The position numbers were made by a program, and so were the translations under genes. Shown in pieces: positions 45,791 through 57,525 of a stretch of DNA of 64,000 nucleotides. Positions within the stretch are counted from its first letter, which is position 1; each line of letters opens with the position of its first letter. This DNA is from Jacaranda mimosifolia (lineage: Eukaryota; Streptophyta; Magnoliopsida; Lamiales; Bignoniaceae): NCBI GenBank assembly GCA_018894105.1, contig CM032121.1, forward strand, positions 20,370,730 through 20,434,729, read 5' to 3'. A model generated the notes under the pieces. That model searched no databases and was not told the origin of the DNA. It saw nothing but the letters and a program-made list of their open reading frames with translations.

Positions 45791-48690
45791 GATATGTTGT
45801 TTATTGAAGTGCACCTCATGTCTAGTTCTTCTTCATAGATTTTTGATACCATAGGTGGTTCTCACTTTGTAATTTGTTGCAAAGGATTGAAAGAAGAATA
45901 AATCTAAGTGATGGAGATTTGGTCCTCCATCTTGGTAATGGAGCAAGAGTTGCAGGCAAAGCCGAAAGTGTATGTCAAGTTGGACTTAAGAGATTCTAAA
46001 CCCGTATTAAATCCTTGTTACTATGTACCTTCGTGCTATTTGTACAATGTATGATGTATTGTGCTCATTAGAATCTCAGTTGTCACTTATGCACACTCAA
46101 CAAAACAACAACAAAAAGCAAGATAACCAAGAAAATACCTATCTTTGGCAGCTAAACTTGGGCATATTTTTAAGAATAGGATGATCAAGTTAGTAGTCCT
46201 TAAAACACAATGTGTTAGTGGATTACTTACCTACTTGTGAATCTTATTTGGAAGGAAAAATTACCAAGACTCCATTTGTTGGACAAACAAAGAGATCACT
46301 AATCCTTTAGGTTTGATTAATATGAATGTATGTGAGCCACTAAGAATTAGTGCAAGAGAAGGCTGTTTTTACTTTATTACTTTCATTCGATTCAGACATG
46401 TATATCTTATGAAGAACAAATCTAAAGCCTTTGAAAAGTTCAAGGATTATAGGAATGAAGTAGGAAAGCAACTTAAACTTAGTATTAAGGCTCATTGATC
46501 GGATTGAGGAGGAGAATGTTGAAATACCAAATTCTTGGATTATCTTAGAGAGAATGTGATTCTCTCGCAATAGACCCCACATAGAACACCCCAACGTAAT
46601 AGAGTGGCCAGAGAAATCAGACCTTGTTGGACATGGTATGGCCCATGATAAACTTTATCAATGTTCTTATTTCCTTTCAAGAGTTTGCCCTAGAAATGGC
46701 AACGAAGTTACTAAATATAGTATCTTCAAAATTGGTGCCAAAAACCCCACATGAGATGTGATATGGCAAAGCAACTTCTTACCTTTATTTAAGAGTTCAG
46801 AGTCTCCCGCTTATATCAAGAGACTAGTAGAAGACAAGTTGGATGTGAGATCCATCTTGTGCAAATTTACGGGATACCCAAAAGAGTCTTTGGGTTATTA
46901 CTTGTATGATCCCTCGAACAAAATGTGTTTCTTTGAAGGAACGCCATCGTTTTTGGAAAAGGAGTTTCTATTATAGAAAATGCGTTATTGTTAAACTTGA
47001 TAAAGTTCAATATGATCAAACAATCCCACAAGCGATAGACATAAAAAAGAGTATCCCGAGCCTAATCCACAACTTCTTAGAAGGTCACTCCGGACTATGA
47101 AGCAACCTAAAAGTTTTGAATTCCTTCATGAGATTGGTCAATAAATAGTGATCCAAGACATATGAGGAAGTAATATCGGACCTAAATTTGAGTCTTAGCT
47201 TGAGGCCATAAATCCGAGATGGAATCCATGTACTCCAAAAAACTATAGACTTTGGTAGATCCACCAGAGGATATAGTACCCCTTGGTTGAAATGGGTTTA
47301 TAAGTGCAAGCTTGGAGTTGACGGAAAGATGACTACCTATAAGGCTAAACTTTTGGTAAAAGGTTGTACTCAAAGATCCGATATTAATTTTAAGTAAACA
47401 TTTTTGCTGGTCACTATGCATAAGTCCATTAGAATTATACTTTACATAGCCGCTTACTACGACTATGCAATTTGGCAAATGGATTTAAAGACCGTCTTTT
47501 TCAATGGAAACATTGATAAGAAAATTTATATGGAGCAACCGGAAGGCTTTACATCAAAATGAAGTAAACAAAAGATTTGCAAACTCCAAAGGTACATTTA
47601 TGGACTCAAGCAAGCATCCCAAAGTTGGAACATATATTTTGATGAGGAAATCAAATCATTTGGCTTCATAAAAAATGTTTATGAATCATGTGTGTACAAA
47701 AAGGCTAGTAGGAGTTCGATTCAATTTACTATGCTTTATGTCAATAAGATACTTCTCATTAGGAATGAGAGAGAGAAGGGAGGTGTTAGAATGCACTAAA
47801 GCATTGTTATCTTCACAATTCGCCATGAAAATTTTGAAAAAAGCATCCTATGTATTAGGGAATAGGGATCTATAGAGATTGATCAAAGGGGATGTTTGGG
47901 CTCTCCCAATCTTAGTACATGGACAAGATATTAAAGGGGCTTGATATGGAGGAATCTAAGAGGGGATACCTCCCATGGGACATGGCCTTTGTCTCTCTAA
48001 GTCTATAGCCTTTCACATGAAGGAAGAGAAAAAAAGGATGTCTCACATACCTTATGCATATGCTATTGAAAGCATAATGAATTCTATGATATGTACGAGA
48101 CTGGATATAACACACGCTCTAAGTGTTATGAGTTGCTACCAATTTAATCCCCATAACAGTTACTAGAAAACTGTAAAAATAATCCTTAAGTACTTGAGAA
48201 AGACTAAAGACTTATTTTTGGTATATGGCATTGGAAAATTAAAACTCAAGGGATTTTTGGATTTTAGTTTTCAATTCGATGATAATGCCCATACATCTAT
48301 GTCTGGATTTATATTATGCCTCAATGGCAGCACAGTTAATTGGAATAGTTCCAAGCAAGAACCACAACTAGCTCAACCATTTAGGTAAAGTATATTGCGA
48401 CATTAGACACCACAAAAGAAGGTGTTTGGACAAAAAATTTATCCAATAGTTGAATATAGTGCCTAGCATTGTAGAGCTAATTGTTGTTTTTCATGACAAC
48501 AATAGAGCCATTGCACAAGCAAAAGAATAAAGATCTCATCAGCGATCCAAGCACATATTGAGGTGTTATCATTTGATCCGTGAGATCATTGATAGAGATG
48601 ACATTAGAGTAGAAAGTGTTGCCATGGAAAAGAACATAGCAGATCCATTGACTAAACCTCTAATGCAAAAAGTCTTTGAAAGCCATCTTG
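45791..48690 (+). pseudogene. Copia Pol remnant (protease, integrase, RT, RNase H)
   Basis: Protease-like LHLGNGARVAGKAESV (45930). Integrase: CLEGKITKTPFVGQTKRS, NMNVCEPL (first catalytic Asp replaced by Asn), FEKFKDYRNEVGKQLKLSIK, SD*GGE (second Asp kept), SPAYIKRLVEDKLDVRSILC, GYPKESLGYYLYDPS, FLEKEFLL (46240-46975). RT: KWVYKCKLGVDGKMTTYKAK, IWQMDLKT, NIDKKIYMEQPEGF, YGLKQASQSW (47290-47640). The YVDD box reads YVNK at 47737-47748, so both Asp are lost. RNase H end: VVFHDNNRAIAQAKE, SKHILRRYHLIREIID, MEKNIADPLTKPL (48480-48660). Dead by stops, shifts and active-site changes. Confidence 0.9.
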
Positions 48691-48729
48691 AGAACATGGG
48701 CTTAAAGGCTATGGGGAATTGGCTTTTGC

Positions 48730-48742
48730 GCAAGTGAGAGAT
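48730..48742 (+). other. Copia polypurine-like tract
   Basis: GCAAGTGAGAGAT precedes the 3' LTR, whose first bases CATTGGAATAGTGCCC correspond to a usual TGTTGGAATAGTGCCC with two transitions. Confidence 0.6.
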
Positions 48743-50528
48743 CATTGGAATAGTGCCCTATAGCCAATTAGGTTGTTGAATAATTCTACTCTTTTTTAAG
48801 GCAATCTTGATTGAATAATATTATATATATATATGGCCATCTGTATCTTATGCATTTTATGATAATCTTCACATACATTTGGTTGAAGTCCATAATCATA
48901 CAAGACTATGGGACTTGGTCATGTATATGATGGTGATCATGAAACAAGTCTCTATGATCATTGTTTTAAATATTTGAAGTCAAAGAACCTTAATAGATAG
49001 GACATCCAAGATTCAAATAGACTTGCACTAATAATGCGCACTCCAAGGAGTTGGATATTGTCCCATTTCATGGGCAATCCGTGTATGAGATATGGATGCA
49101 CGTTAGTGGGTGCTTGTTAGAGATAAGTTTACTGAAGATTGGCTTAGAGAATCCATTAGGTAGTAGAAGTAGCTCATAAAAAATGGGAAATTCTCTAACT
49201 TATGATAGTATATATAATTAGTCATTTGACTTGAGGCTCCATGACCTTGTATATATGTCCTTGTGCTTTGATTTTATCCCAAACACTTAGCAGGTCAATT
49301 GAGACTTAAGTTGGGCACAAGTTACCTATGTGTGGAGGTTGGTGAGTTCCAAGAAAGGATCCATTTGCTTATCATGAAGAACGAGTTGATCTCTTATATG
49401 TTCTATGATGGCCGGTTCCGAGAAATACTTGCGCAAGGTGGTATAAAAATTTGAAAAAAGAAGTTTTTCAAAATTGAGGTCATAAATGGAACCACACATC
49501 AAAAATAGATGCTTAATTATCGAAACTATTTGGGAATCGACAAATATTTTGCCCTAGGCCTCTTTTGAAAGATAGGAAATAGAATACCATATTTGTGTAG
49601 TAATCGTAAGTGGAGAGGTTTACACTAATTAATTCATCCAATTGGTTCGACTCGATAGGCTTGTGCTAGACATCGACTGTGGAGATTGTGTACTCTTCAA
49701 TTAGTGGAGATTAATTGAAGTGTGACTAGTTTAAAGGAGTTTAGGCTAATCAGAATATTTGATATTCAATGAATTGCAAAGAGTTGTGAGCCCATGTCTA
49801 ATTAATTGGCGAACATAATGGATTACATACAAAAGCATTTAGAGACACTAGTGGGCATGGAGATATTATCTAAGGTGTTAGATAATTAAATTGGTCAAAA
49901 TTAGAAGAGATCAATTGACTAATCCAAAATTGATCACAATGGCTTGATTAATTTAAGGTGTCAAATTAATCAATTAATTTAAAGAGTTAAATCAGTTTAA
50001 TTAAATTAAAGTGTTAATTTAATCGGGTCATGTGAAAATTTTAATTACTCTTGCCAACTTAAAGAGTTAAGTTAGATCAATTAAATTAAAGAGTTGATTT
50101 AATTGATATTAGAGAATATTATTTTTTAAGGAAATATTTAAATGGAAAAGCCCATTTAAATTTGAAAATTAAAATAGAGATTTTAATTAGTAGGAATAAA
50201 ATTCTACTTGGCACTTAAATGACATCACTTGGACCAATAGTGTGAGGGATACATCTAGAGAGTCCTTGAAGCACCCAAACACTCAATAAAAGAGTCCAGA
50301 TTGAGCCTTAGAGTGGTCGACTATTGGGATATAAATATTCACACCCCCCCCGGGCCACATCTCTTTTTAGTGTGACCAAAAATCTATCTCCAAAAATCTG
50401 TCTAACCTCTTCTCTTCAATCTCCCTCTTTCTCTCAATCCCTCCTTTCTTTTCTTCCATCCATTCTAGCAAAAAATAGGAAGATTAAAAGTAATTTAAAG
50501 GTGTGTGAACTTCATTAGAGGCATCATA
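48743..50528 (+). mobile_element. 3' LTR of the copia element, left part
   Basis: Starts CATTGGAATAGTGCCCTATA. From 49335 (TATGTGTGGAGGTTGGTGAG) it follows the 5' LTR closely. It breaks off at GAGGCATCATA where a CACTA element begins; the rest of the LTR is at 55117-55484. Confidence 0.9.
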
Positions 50529-50882
50529 CACTACAATAAACTACAAGTTTAGTAACAACGAATTCCGTTATGTTAACACTTGAATTCGTTACCTTAGGTT
50601 ATTGGTAACAAAATTTTCGTTATTAAAGTTTCATTGTTAAAGCCTATCACTAAAAATATTTGTAACAAACTTTTTGATTCGTTACAAATGATGATCTTAT
50701 GGCGACGAAATATTTCCTTACAAAAAATATGGTATTAATAACCAAATAGTATTAGTTACAATAGTTATCTATAACATAGCGAAATATTTAATTATCAAAA
50801 CATTGGCAGTTTTGTCTAGGGGTGTTTGTGGGTCGGGTTTGTAAGAAAAAACGGTCCAAACCAAATAAATTTAATCCAGTTG

Positions 50883-52084
50883 CACTACAAAAAAATATGC
50901 TTTTTACTACAATATTTTTTACTTCACTAAAAATAATGTAGTAAAAAAGGATTATTTGCTGTGATTTTATTATTGTAGTATAAAATTTCAAATGTGTAGT
51001 AAAAGTTATATTAAATACTACACTTCATCTTATCGTAGCAAAAAATATACTTATTTACTATAATTTTTATATGAGGTGAATAATATTGTACATTTACTAC
51101 AATTTTACATAAACTGTAGCGAAAAGTTAATGAATTGACCATACTTTTTCATTACTGAAGTAAAAACAATGAAACTTGTGAAAATTTGAAGACAAAGATT
51201 AAGATCTTAAATAAAAAAAAAAAAATCACTAGAAAACAAGAAAAATATGTTGGAAGTAATGCTTAATAAAAATATTCAAGGTAAATTAAAAAATTGCTTC
51301 CAATTTTTATTATTAAAATATTAATTAATTAATTAACAAAATTCTAAATTAAAAAATAAAACCCCTAAAAAATTCCTAACTACTCATGGTTTTAATTAAT
51401 AAAAGTAGAGGTAAAATAAAAAATTCCCTCTAATTTTTATTATAAAAAAATATTTGATTAATTAATCAAATACTTAATTTACCTAACTAGCAAAATTCCC
51501 CAAAACAGTAAGAAAATCTAAATTTGGAGGCAAAATAAATATTTGTCTTTAATAACTTTTTTTATTAAAAAGTTGATTAAGTAATCAAATATATTAATTT
51601 AGCTAATTAATAACAAAGTGATTATTGGCCTAGTGACATTACTTTCACACACATAAGAATAAGGTCAAGAGTTCGAATCCTGATAAACTCATACTATCCA
51701 TGTGTATATAAATAAAAAAAAGTAAGCTTCCCAAATTAATTGGTTTTCACTACATTTAATTGTTGTGAAAAATAATTTAAGTATTTGCTACACTTTTCAA
51801 AATGTGGCAATTAACTACTATATACTACACTGTTTTTATTGTAGTAAAAAATAGTAGTGGATTTGATAGCTTTTTACCACACATTAAATTTGTAGTAATT
51901 GAAGATAATTTCGTAGCAAAAGTCAATTACCACAATTTAAAAAGTGTAGCGAAGCTTTTACCTCACTCGCAATGCCTACGGCTAGAAAAGTGTAGCACAA
52001 GTGTAGTTAATAACTTTTTACTACACCTAATAACAATTTACTACACATAATTAACCATAATAAAAAGCATGTTTTTTTGTAGTG
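50883..52084. mobile_element. CACTA element 2, non-autonomous, inside hAT C
   Basis: Left end CACTACAAAAAAATATGCTT and inverted right end CACTACAAAAAAACATGCTT differ at one base in 20. A perfect 3-bp target duplication TTG lies at 50880-50882 and 52085-52087. Subterminal arrays of TTTACTACA/TGTAGTAAA fill both ends. The 1.2-kb interior has no coding capacity and contains a SINE-like insertion. Confidence 0.95.
51616..51721 (+). mobile_element. tRNA-derived SINE inside CACTA element 2
   Basis: A-box-like TGGCCTAGTGAC at 51626 and B-box GTTCGAATCC at 51671 are about 44 bp apart, as in tRNA genes. The body is short and ends TATATAAATAAAAAAAA. The sequence does not fold as a tRNA that I can see. 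Flanking AAAGT occurs on both sides and may be the remains of a target duplication. Confidence 0.6.
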
Positions 52085-53359
52085 TTGGTTTGGATCAGGT
52101 TTCGTGGAATTGGATTTCCATGCCCGAACCAAACCAATCCAATTTAGGTTGGGTTGGTTTGGGGGTAATCAGATACACCTCTTCAATTATTTATTTTTTT
52201 AACTTCACCTTTTCAAAAATTGGATATTATTATGATTATATATTTTCAAATAATGAAATAATTAAAATTTCAATTTTAAGTAGGTAAAATATTGAAACTA
52301 GTGTACTATATGATCAAAACCCAACAATTGTCCAATTGTTTGAAGAAGAAGAAGAAGAAGAAGCAAGCAAGCAAGCACCAATTGCAATTTTTTTAGGAAA
52401 AAATTGGCAAACTCTAGCTGTATCTAAATTAAAACTGAATAAATGGCCTAGATAAACAACATTAACATTAATCCTATCAAGATAATCAAATTATTCTCAA
52501 AATATTCATCAAAACTCAAAAGCACATAGTATTGCACCTGAACACCACAATTCATAATTGTTATAAATTATCTCCTTCTTTGCCACAAGCCATAATTAAT
52601 AATATAAAATCTCAAACTCTAGTTTAAGTTGAACATTAAATATAAATATAAATAATAAAAGTCATAATTTAAAAAAATAATTTATTTTAATTAAATCATC
52701 CAGTCGGGTAAGTGAATATAAAATTTGAGAACCGAACCAAATGTAGTCAGGTTTGATCGGCTTTTACCCAATTACCCGACCCAACCCGAACCAATTAGAT
52801 TGGTTCGGTTTGGATCGTCGGGTTCATTGTATCGGATTTATCCGATGAACACCCCTAGTTTTGTCGCATTTTATTTCTTCATTACCAATACATAATATAA
52901 TAATATTATTTATTTAATTTAGTATCATTACAAATTATTTTTGTAACTTATATTTGGTTATGATTAGTTCAATAATATTTTAATTTGAAAATAAGTATCT
53001 CATTACTAATATATACATAACTAACAATTTCATTACAAAAGAGATAGAAAGTTTTGTTACATTTAGCATATATAACTAAATATTTCATTACTTTTGGCGT
53101 ATAAGATTATAATATTTTGTTACGAATAAGCAATATATTCATTACAAAAAATTAATTTCTTGATTAAGTATAAATAATTATTTGTTAAAAATTAGTAATT
53201 GTTCGTTACAAATTAGTAGAATAATTCATTATGAATAAGTGAAAGAATTTGTTATGGATACGTCAAATTAGTTCGTTACAATTAAGAAAAGTGACATAAA
53301 TTTTGACAGCAATAAATTATTTTTATAACAATACTATTTTTGTTACAAAAAGTATTTAT

Positions 53360-54360
53360 TTCTCCCTATTCAATAACTCAATTTGTATGTGAAATTGAAG
53401 AAGAAATTCAAATTTGAAGTATACCAATATCCTAAATATAAATCATTCATAGTCATTCCTTCAATAAAAAAAAGAGTAAGCACATTCATCCATCCATAGA
53501 CATAACACTAACCACATTCATCTATCCATAGACATAAATCAAAACCTCAATCTCAAATTCAAACTACCAACCAAAAAATGTTATCCCTCAAGTAATAGAA
53601 GAGATCTTCAAAACATGTTCCTTAATTCTCATCAACATCATCATAGAAAGGGCTGCTTCTAATAATCTGCAAAAAATGATTCCACAACACATATGAACAT
53701 GAAGAACATCAAATTAGATATTACATATATTTAATCAATCACTACACATCTATTTTTTCTTATATTGGATAAGTATGGTACATAGGCAAAATAAAGGTTC
53801 AATGTAACATTAAAAAATTTCACAGAATAATAGCACAATTCATGAGAGAAAATTGCAATAAAATATTTGTATGATAACATCTCTTGTCCAACTTAAACTA
53901 CACAAAAATATTATATAAGATAATATGGAGTACAACAATACATTTTATTTATTCTGTTAGCTATATTACCAAATGAGTTCAAACAATATGTATCATATCA
54001 TGTTCTTTTCTAGTAACATGAATTTAACTGGAGAAGTCCACAATATTCTCCAAACTAAAAGTTTTCCCAATTATTTACATATATGAAAAGATTGAACATG
54101 TGCATGTATGAGATATGAACTTACATATTGAAATAAAGCATGGCAAAATTCTAGAAATCATAATTCTTATAACTTTACTCAACTCAACTAATCATTCTAC
54201 ACATGGAAGTTGACAAACAATCAAATGAAACAACAATATGAGACCTCAATGTTCACAACTCTAAATTTGTTGTTCTTAGTTTTGAATATCATATATCACA
54301 AAATTCTATATATGCAAAATTCAAGTAAAATCATGTTGCATCATAAGCACATACTTACCT
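53360..54360. other. Interior of CACTA element 1, no gene recognised
   Basis: AT-rich sequence between the left subterminal repeats and the coiled-coil remnant, probably its 3' UTR and introns. Confidence 0.4.
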
Positions 54361-54369
54361 TCAAGTGAG

Positions 54370-55098
54370 TTTGTCTTGCATCGCCACCAAAAGTTGCTTC
54401 AGCTAGGCCTGACCGTCTTTAAGGCTTGCTATTTCTGCACCTTGCTTTTGACATCGCTCTTCATAGCTCTTGCATCGCGTATCATAGCTTTGGATTTTTT
54501 CTTGTTGGTTTTGAATCATATCTTGTTAAGTTTTAATAAGATCCATTGCACCATGTAAGTCATTTTCAGCTTTACCCAACATCCTCTTTATTGCATCAAA
54601 TGGTATATCTTGAAGTCTCATCTTCTTGATACCTTTAGACGACACAACTCCATGGACCATGCCTCTCTCATATCCCACCTGTGTGCTCAATGACTCCTTA
54701 ATAAAGTTCCTTTTAGAAATTTCCTAAAGTCTTTTTTCTAGTGCTTCATCCATCCTCCTTTTCGTTCCATTCTATCACGAGCATAAATATATATAAGTAC
54801 ATATATAGATATAGTCATATAGAGGACATTTTATTATAGAACATGAACTCACATGCTTATTCACAGCTATAGCATTCACTTACTCTCCAATACTTTTCTT
54901 CATATAAGTGACTCCAAAATTATCCACTGTGCTTTGATTTTCCTTTGCAATTATAAGTAGAAGCTTTAGTATTGAACTTTTTATAATGATAAGATAAAAT
55001 ACAGATAAAAGAAAGTTAAAATGATACGTTACCATTTCCATTAATCTTACAGCGAATGATTTTAGAACAGGATGTATGAGAGCATGGAATACGTACAA
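54370..55098 (-). pseudogene. CACTA accessory protein (TNP1/Transposase_24-like) C-terminus
   Basis: Right to left, an exon of uncertain meaning ends FGVTYMKKSIGE at a donor GTAAGT (54880). After an acceptor near 54777 come RRMDEALEKR, SLSTQVGYERGMVHGVVSSK, RLQDIPFDAIKRML and a coiled coil (DMIQNQQEKIQSYDTRCKSY, EERCQKQGAEIASLKDGQA) ending at MQDKLT. Plant CACTA elements encode such a second protein that binds subterminal repeats. A few in-frame stops break it. The assignment leans on its position inside a CACTA element. Confidence 0.5.
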
Positions 55099-55116
55099 TT
55101 GGGGTTTTTTGTGGTG

Positions 55117-55484
55117 AATAGGAATGAGTCCAAGTTGAAGAAGAACTCTTCATTCAAGGCGATAATTGGGGATGAATTTTGCCATAACTTTTGCTGTTGT
55201 TTTTGGACTTTTTTAGGTTTTTTGGGCTAAATTGCTACTGTAATTTTAGGTATTAAATGGGTAATCAGCTAAGAAGTGGACGTGTGTTGATAAATAATTG
55301 AGGAGTCAATTGGTTGCACCATCTCTTGATTTTGGAAGATCTCTTAAAGTAATTATTTCTTCCTTTATATCCATTGTTTTGACATAAAATAGATCCTTAA
55401 TTGATAGTAAATCAAGTTAAATTCATGTGATGAAAAGTTTTAAATTCCATTAAGCCTTAAATACTTGATTCACCGTTTCCTTCA
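55117..55484 (+). mobile_element. 3' LTR of the copia element, right part
   Basis: Blocks GAGTCCAAG, GAGGAGTCAA, CATCTCTTGATTTTGGAAGA, TGACATAAAATAGATCCTTA, TAGTAAATCAAGTT and ATGTGATGAAAAGTTTTAAA, then TTCCAT and CTTGATTCACCGTTTCCTTCA, match the end of the 5' LTR (42830-43186) in order. This continuation proves that 50529-55116 is an insertion in the LTR. Confidence 0.88.
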
Positions 55485-55487
55485 ATA

Positions 55488-56269
55488 CAAGCATAAGCAA
55501 CCAATCCATAATTTTTTGTTAAGAAAGTTATTTCTTTCCACTATTCCACTTTATTGTATAGTCCAATTGGTTTTGCCAACATCATTGCAAGCTCAAGATC
55601 TTAATTTTCAATCATACCAGAAAAGTTTACAGAGGAAAGTGGACTAATTTGATCCAAAAAAATCTACATTGATAGCAATTGTGAAGGACAATGTTGATAT
55701 GTTTTGGAGGATAATAATTGGGAGACAAGAGCATGGAGGTTAGAGGTTTGTCGTATCCTTTGCTAAATGAGAACTCGATATCCATAAATGAATCCAAATA
55801 TCGATTGCTCTATATTTTTACGACTTGCACAAGGTAGCTAATTTGTTAAGTTAAAATTTTAATAGGTAGTCATTGTGGAGGAAATGTAATTAGAAATGAC
55901 GAAAAATTAATTAACATGATACCTATCCAAAGACGGTGAGAATATTGAGATGAGGACTAGGCATGCAGGCAGTAACAAAAATAGCAACAAAAACCTTTTC
56001 TTTACAATGGACATAAAAAGGCCACTAAAGCTATGGCCTACTAGAACCACTTTGTCGTCATCCAGAGGCAAAGACTCCACAAATTTTATGAGGGGCTCGG
56101 AATACTTTGAAAAAGATTAGAGATCCTCTAGTCATTTAAGATGAGCTCCGACAGTAGCTATGTCTAGGGAGATAACTTGGTGAGCCTCTACGCGTTGCAG
56201 GGCCGCTACCTTATACTAGCTCTATGTACTATGGCAAGCACCATGAACTAGTACAAAATGCTTCTACAT
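55488..56269 (-). pseudogene. Methylesterase (MES/SABP2-like alpha/beta hydrolase) pseudogene, 3' truncated
   Basis: ATG at 56269, then a TAG and KHFVLVHGACH, YKVAALQRVEAHQVISLDIA, LEDL*SFSKYSEPLIKFVES, LPLDDDKVVLVGHSFSG with the nucleophile Ser in GHS at about 56033, and after a shift AIFVTACMPSPHLNILTV. A likely intron follows (about 55925-55815), then YLDSFMDIEFSFSKGYDKPL, TSMLLSPNYY, DLELAMMLAKPIGLYNKV and NKKLWIG. Methylesterases hydrolyse methyl salicylate, methyl jasmonate or methyl-IAA; the substrate cannot be told here. The last segment with the catalytic Asp and His is missing because the copia LTR begins right there. Stops after the start codon and in LVHGACH show it is non-functional. 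It is the only clear host-type gene in the window. Confidence 0.85.
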
Positions 56270-56800
56270 TATGTTCACTCTTTTGGCACAGTTTTTTGCC
56301 AACATTTTGCAAGACAACCTTGTCTTGGGATTAGTTGATAGCATTATCTACTCTTCACAGTTCTGATTAGACATATCTAAACAAAGCTTAATTGTATAAG
56401 AACGGGTAATAAATTTGTCGCCATCCAAAGAATACAGCTAAAACTAATGATTGATTATTTGACTTTGTGGTAACTTATAACAAAAAGTTAAGCATTTAAT
56501 TATATGATTAGTTCTTTGGGCCTTAATCACATGGAAAATATTTAAATCACCAAATTAAGAATCTCAATTTTGAAAGCGGCTTTATATTTTCCCATAACAT
56601 TTTTTTTTTAAAAAAACCTAAAATATAAAACTGAACAAAACTCTCCAAAAAGTTGCTTAAAACTTCAAGTAGTCTTGTAGTTTATACATTCTGTTGCACG
56701 AACAAAGTAGATCTTCTGAGAAAGGGCAAGAACACTTAGAAAGAAGTGATGTTGTAAGAGTATGTAATTGCTACATATTTTTACAGAAGTTGATAATTTT
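56270..56800. other. Upstream flank of the methylesterase pseudogene
   Basis: AT-rich, no domain seen; would contain the former promoter. Confidence 0.4.
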
Positions 56801-56804
56801 TTTA

Positions 56805-57064
56805 TATAAGGGTGGCTTAGTCGGCTAATGAGCTACTTATATACTGACAAATAATTTCAAATCAAGACCCAACAATGGCCTTCGGTTCAAATGGTACCTA
56901 ATCTCCATCTTGGATGCTAAACAAAGATCTACTCCATAATTCATCAAACTTACTTCCTTTATAGAGCCTAGAGCGAATCACCCAAGTCTACTTCTTGATG
57001 TAGTTGCTATTTTCATTAATTAAGATTACAATTATACTTATCCAAAAAAAAAAAAAAAAAAAAA
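56805..57064 (+). mobile_element. SINE-like retroposon with poly(A) tail
   Basis: A-box TGGCTTAGTCGG at 56813 matches the tRNA consensus well. A decayed B-box-like ATTTCAAATC follows about 42 bp later, and GGTTCAAATGG a little further on. The element ends in about 22 A at 57043-57064. No coding sequence is seen. The poly(A) end and the A-box support a tRNA-derived SINE; the target duplication is not clear. Confidence 0.5.
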
Positions 57065-57500
57065 GGGTTAGACTAGAGCCCAAATAGAATATGTACTACA
57101 ATTACAATGTCAATCTATCTTGGCCCATTAGTCCAATTAATGTTGCGGGAAACGAAATTACACCCCACCCTATCAAGCACTAGTTGTTTTGTTGGTGGGT
57201 CCATTTAGGTTAGAGGACATGGTTCCTTAGTTCTTACCAACCTCAAGTGTTTGATCAAAATCTTCTAGCTATAACCCGGTCAAATAAGAATTAAAAATAT
57301 TTAACACCTTATTAAAAAAATGAACTAGTATTTTAAATGAACTAGGATTTACTCACAATATATTGCTATGAAATTAAAAATGTGTTCTTGATATAATCTA
57401 AACCATAAAAGTTTAGAAAGTCAAATTAAACATTATATTAGTGTTACGCATCAATCTTCATATTAGACCTCGGGCGATCAACTCTTGACTTTTTATGTTA
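57065..57500. other. Intergenic, no gene recognised
   Basis: No domain or repeat seen between the SINE and the Helitron end. Confidence 0.4.
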
Positions 57501-57525
57501 CTAGAAAGGTGCACATGGATTGCAC
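57501..57525 (-). other. Helitron 3' terminal hairpin and CTAG
   Basis: On the minus strand GTGCAATCCATGTGCAC folds with 5-bp arms, then CTTTCTAG and T. The hairpin 4-10 bases before a CTRR end, with T as the next host base, is the standard Helitron 3' signature. Confidence 0.6.

Larger units (their letters stand above)
50817..52857. mobile_element. hAT transposon C, non-autonomous
   Basis: Left end TAGGGGTGTTTGTGGGTCGG and inverted right end TAGGGGTGTTCATCGGATAA share 10 terminal bases. The 8-bp target duplication GTTTTGTC (50809-50816, 52858-52865) is perfect. Subterminal motifs are GGTTTGG/CCAAACC, CGGGTT and CCCGAACC. Without the nested CACTA it is about 840 bp with no transposase sequence. 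A GAA/CAAG microsatellite lies at about 52342-52378. Confidence 0.95.
50529..55116. mobile_element. CACTA (En/Spm-like) element 1 inside the copia 3' LTR
   Basis: The left end is CACTACAATAAACTACAAGT, followed by subterminal repeats of GTAACAAA/TTCGTTAC both before and after the nested hAT (50540-50800, 52870-53350). The right end is probably the inverted CACCACAAAAAACCCC at 55101-55116, one change from CACTAC. The flanks are ATA and AAT, so no clean 3-bp duplication. It carries a minus-strand coiled-coil protein remnant but no main transposase. Confidence 0.7.
37230..55484 (+). mobile_element. Ty1/copia LTR retrotransposon with nested insertions
   Basis: The 5' LTR is 37230-37248 plus 41617-43186 (split by hAT B). 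It is followed by a tRNA-iMet primer site, a 1.9-kb leader, gag, protease, integrase, RT and RNase H remnants on the plus strand, and a 3' LTR 48743-50528 plus 55117-55484 (split by a CACTA element). The 5' LTR lacks about its first 590 bp. From the first shared base (49335 in the 3' copy) the LTRs measure about 1570 and 1562 bp once the insertions are removed, which supports the reconstruction. Without its nested insertions the element is about 9.3 kb. Many stops show it is long dead. Confidence 0.9.
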
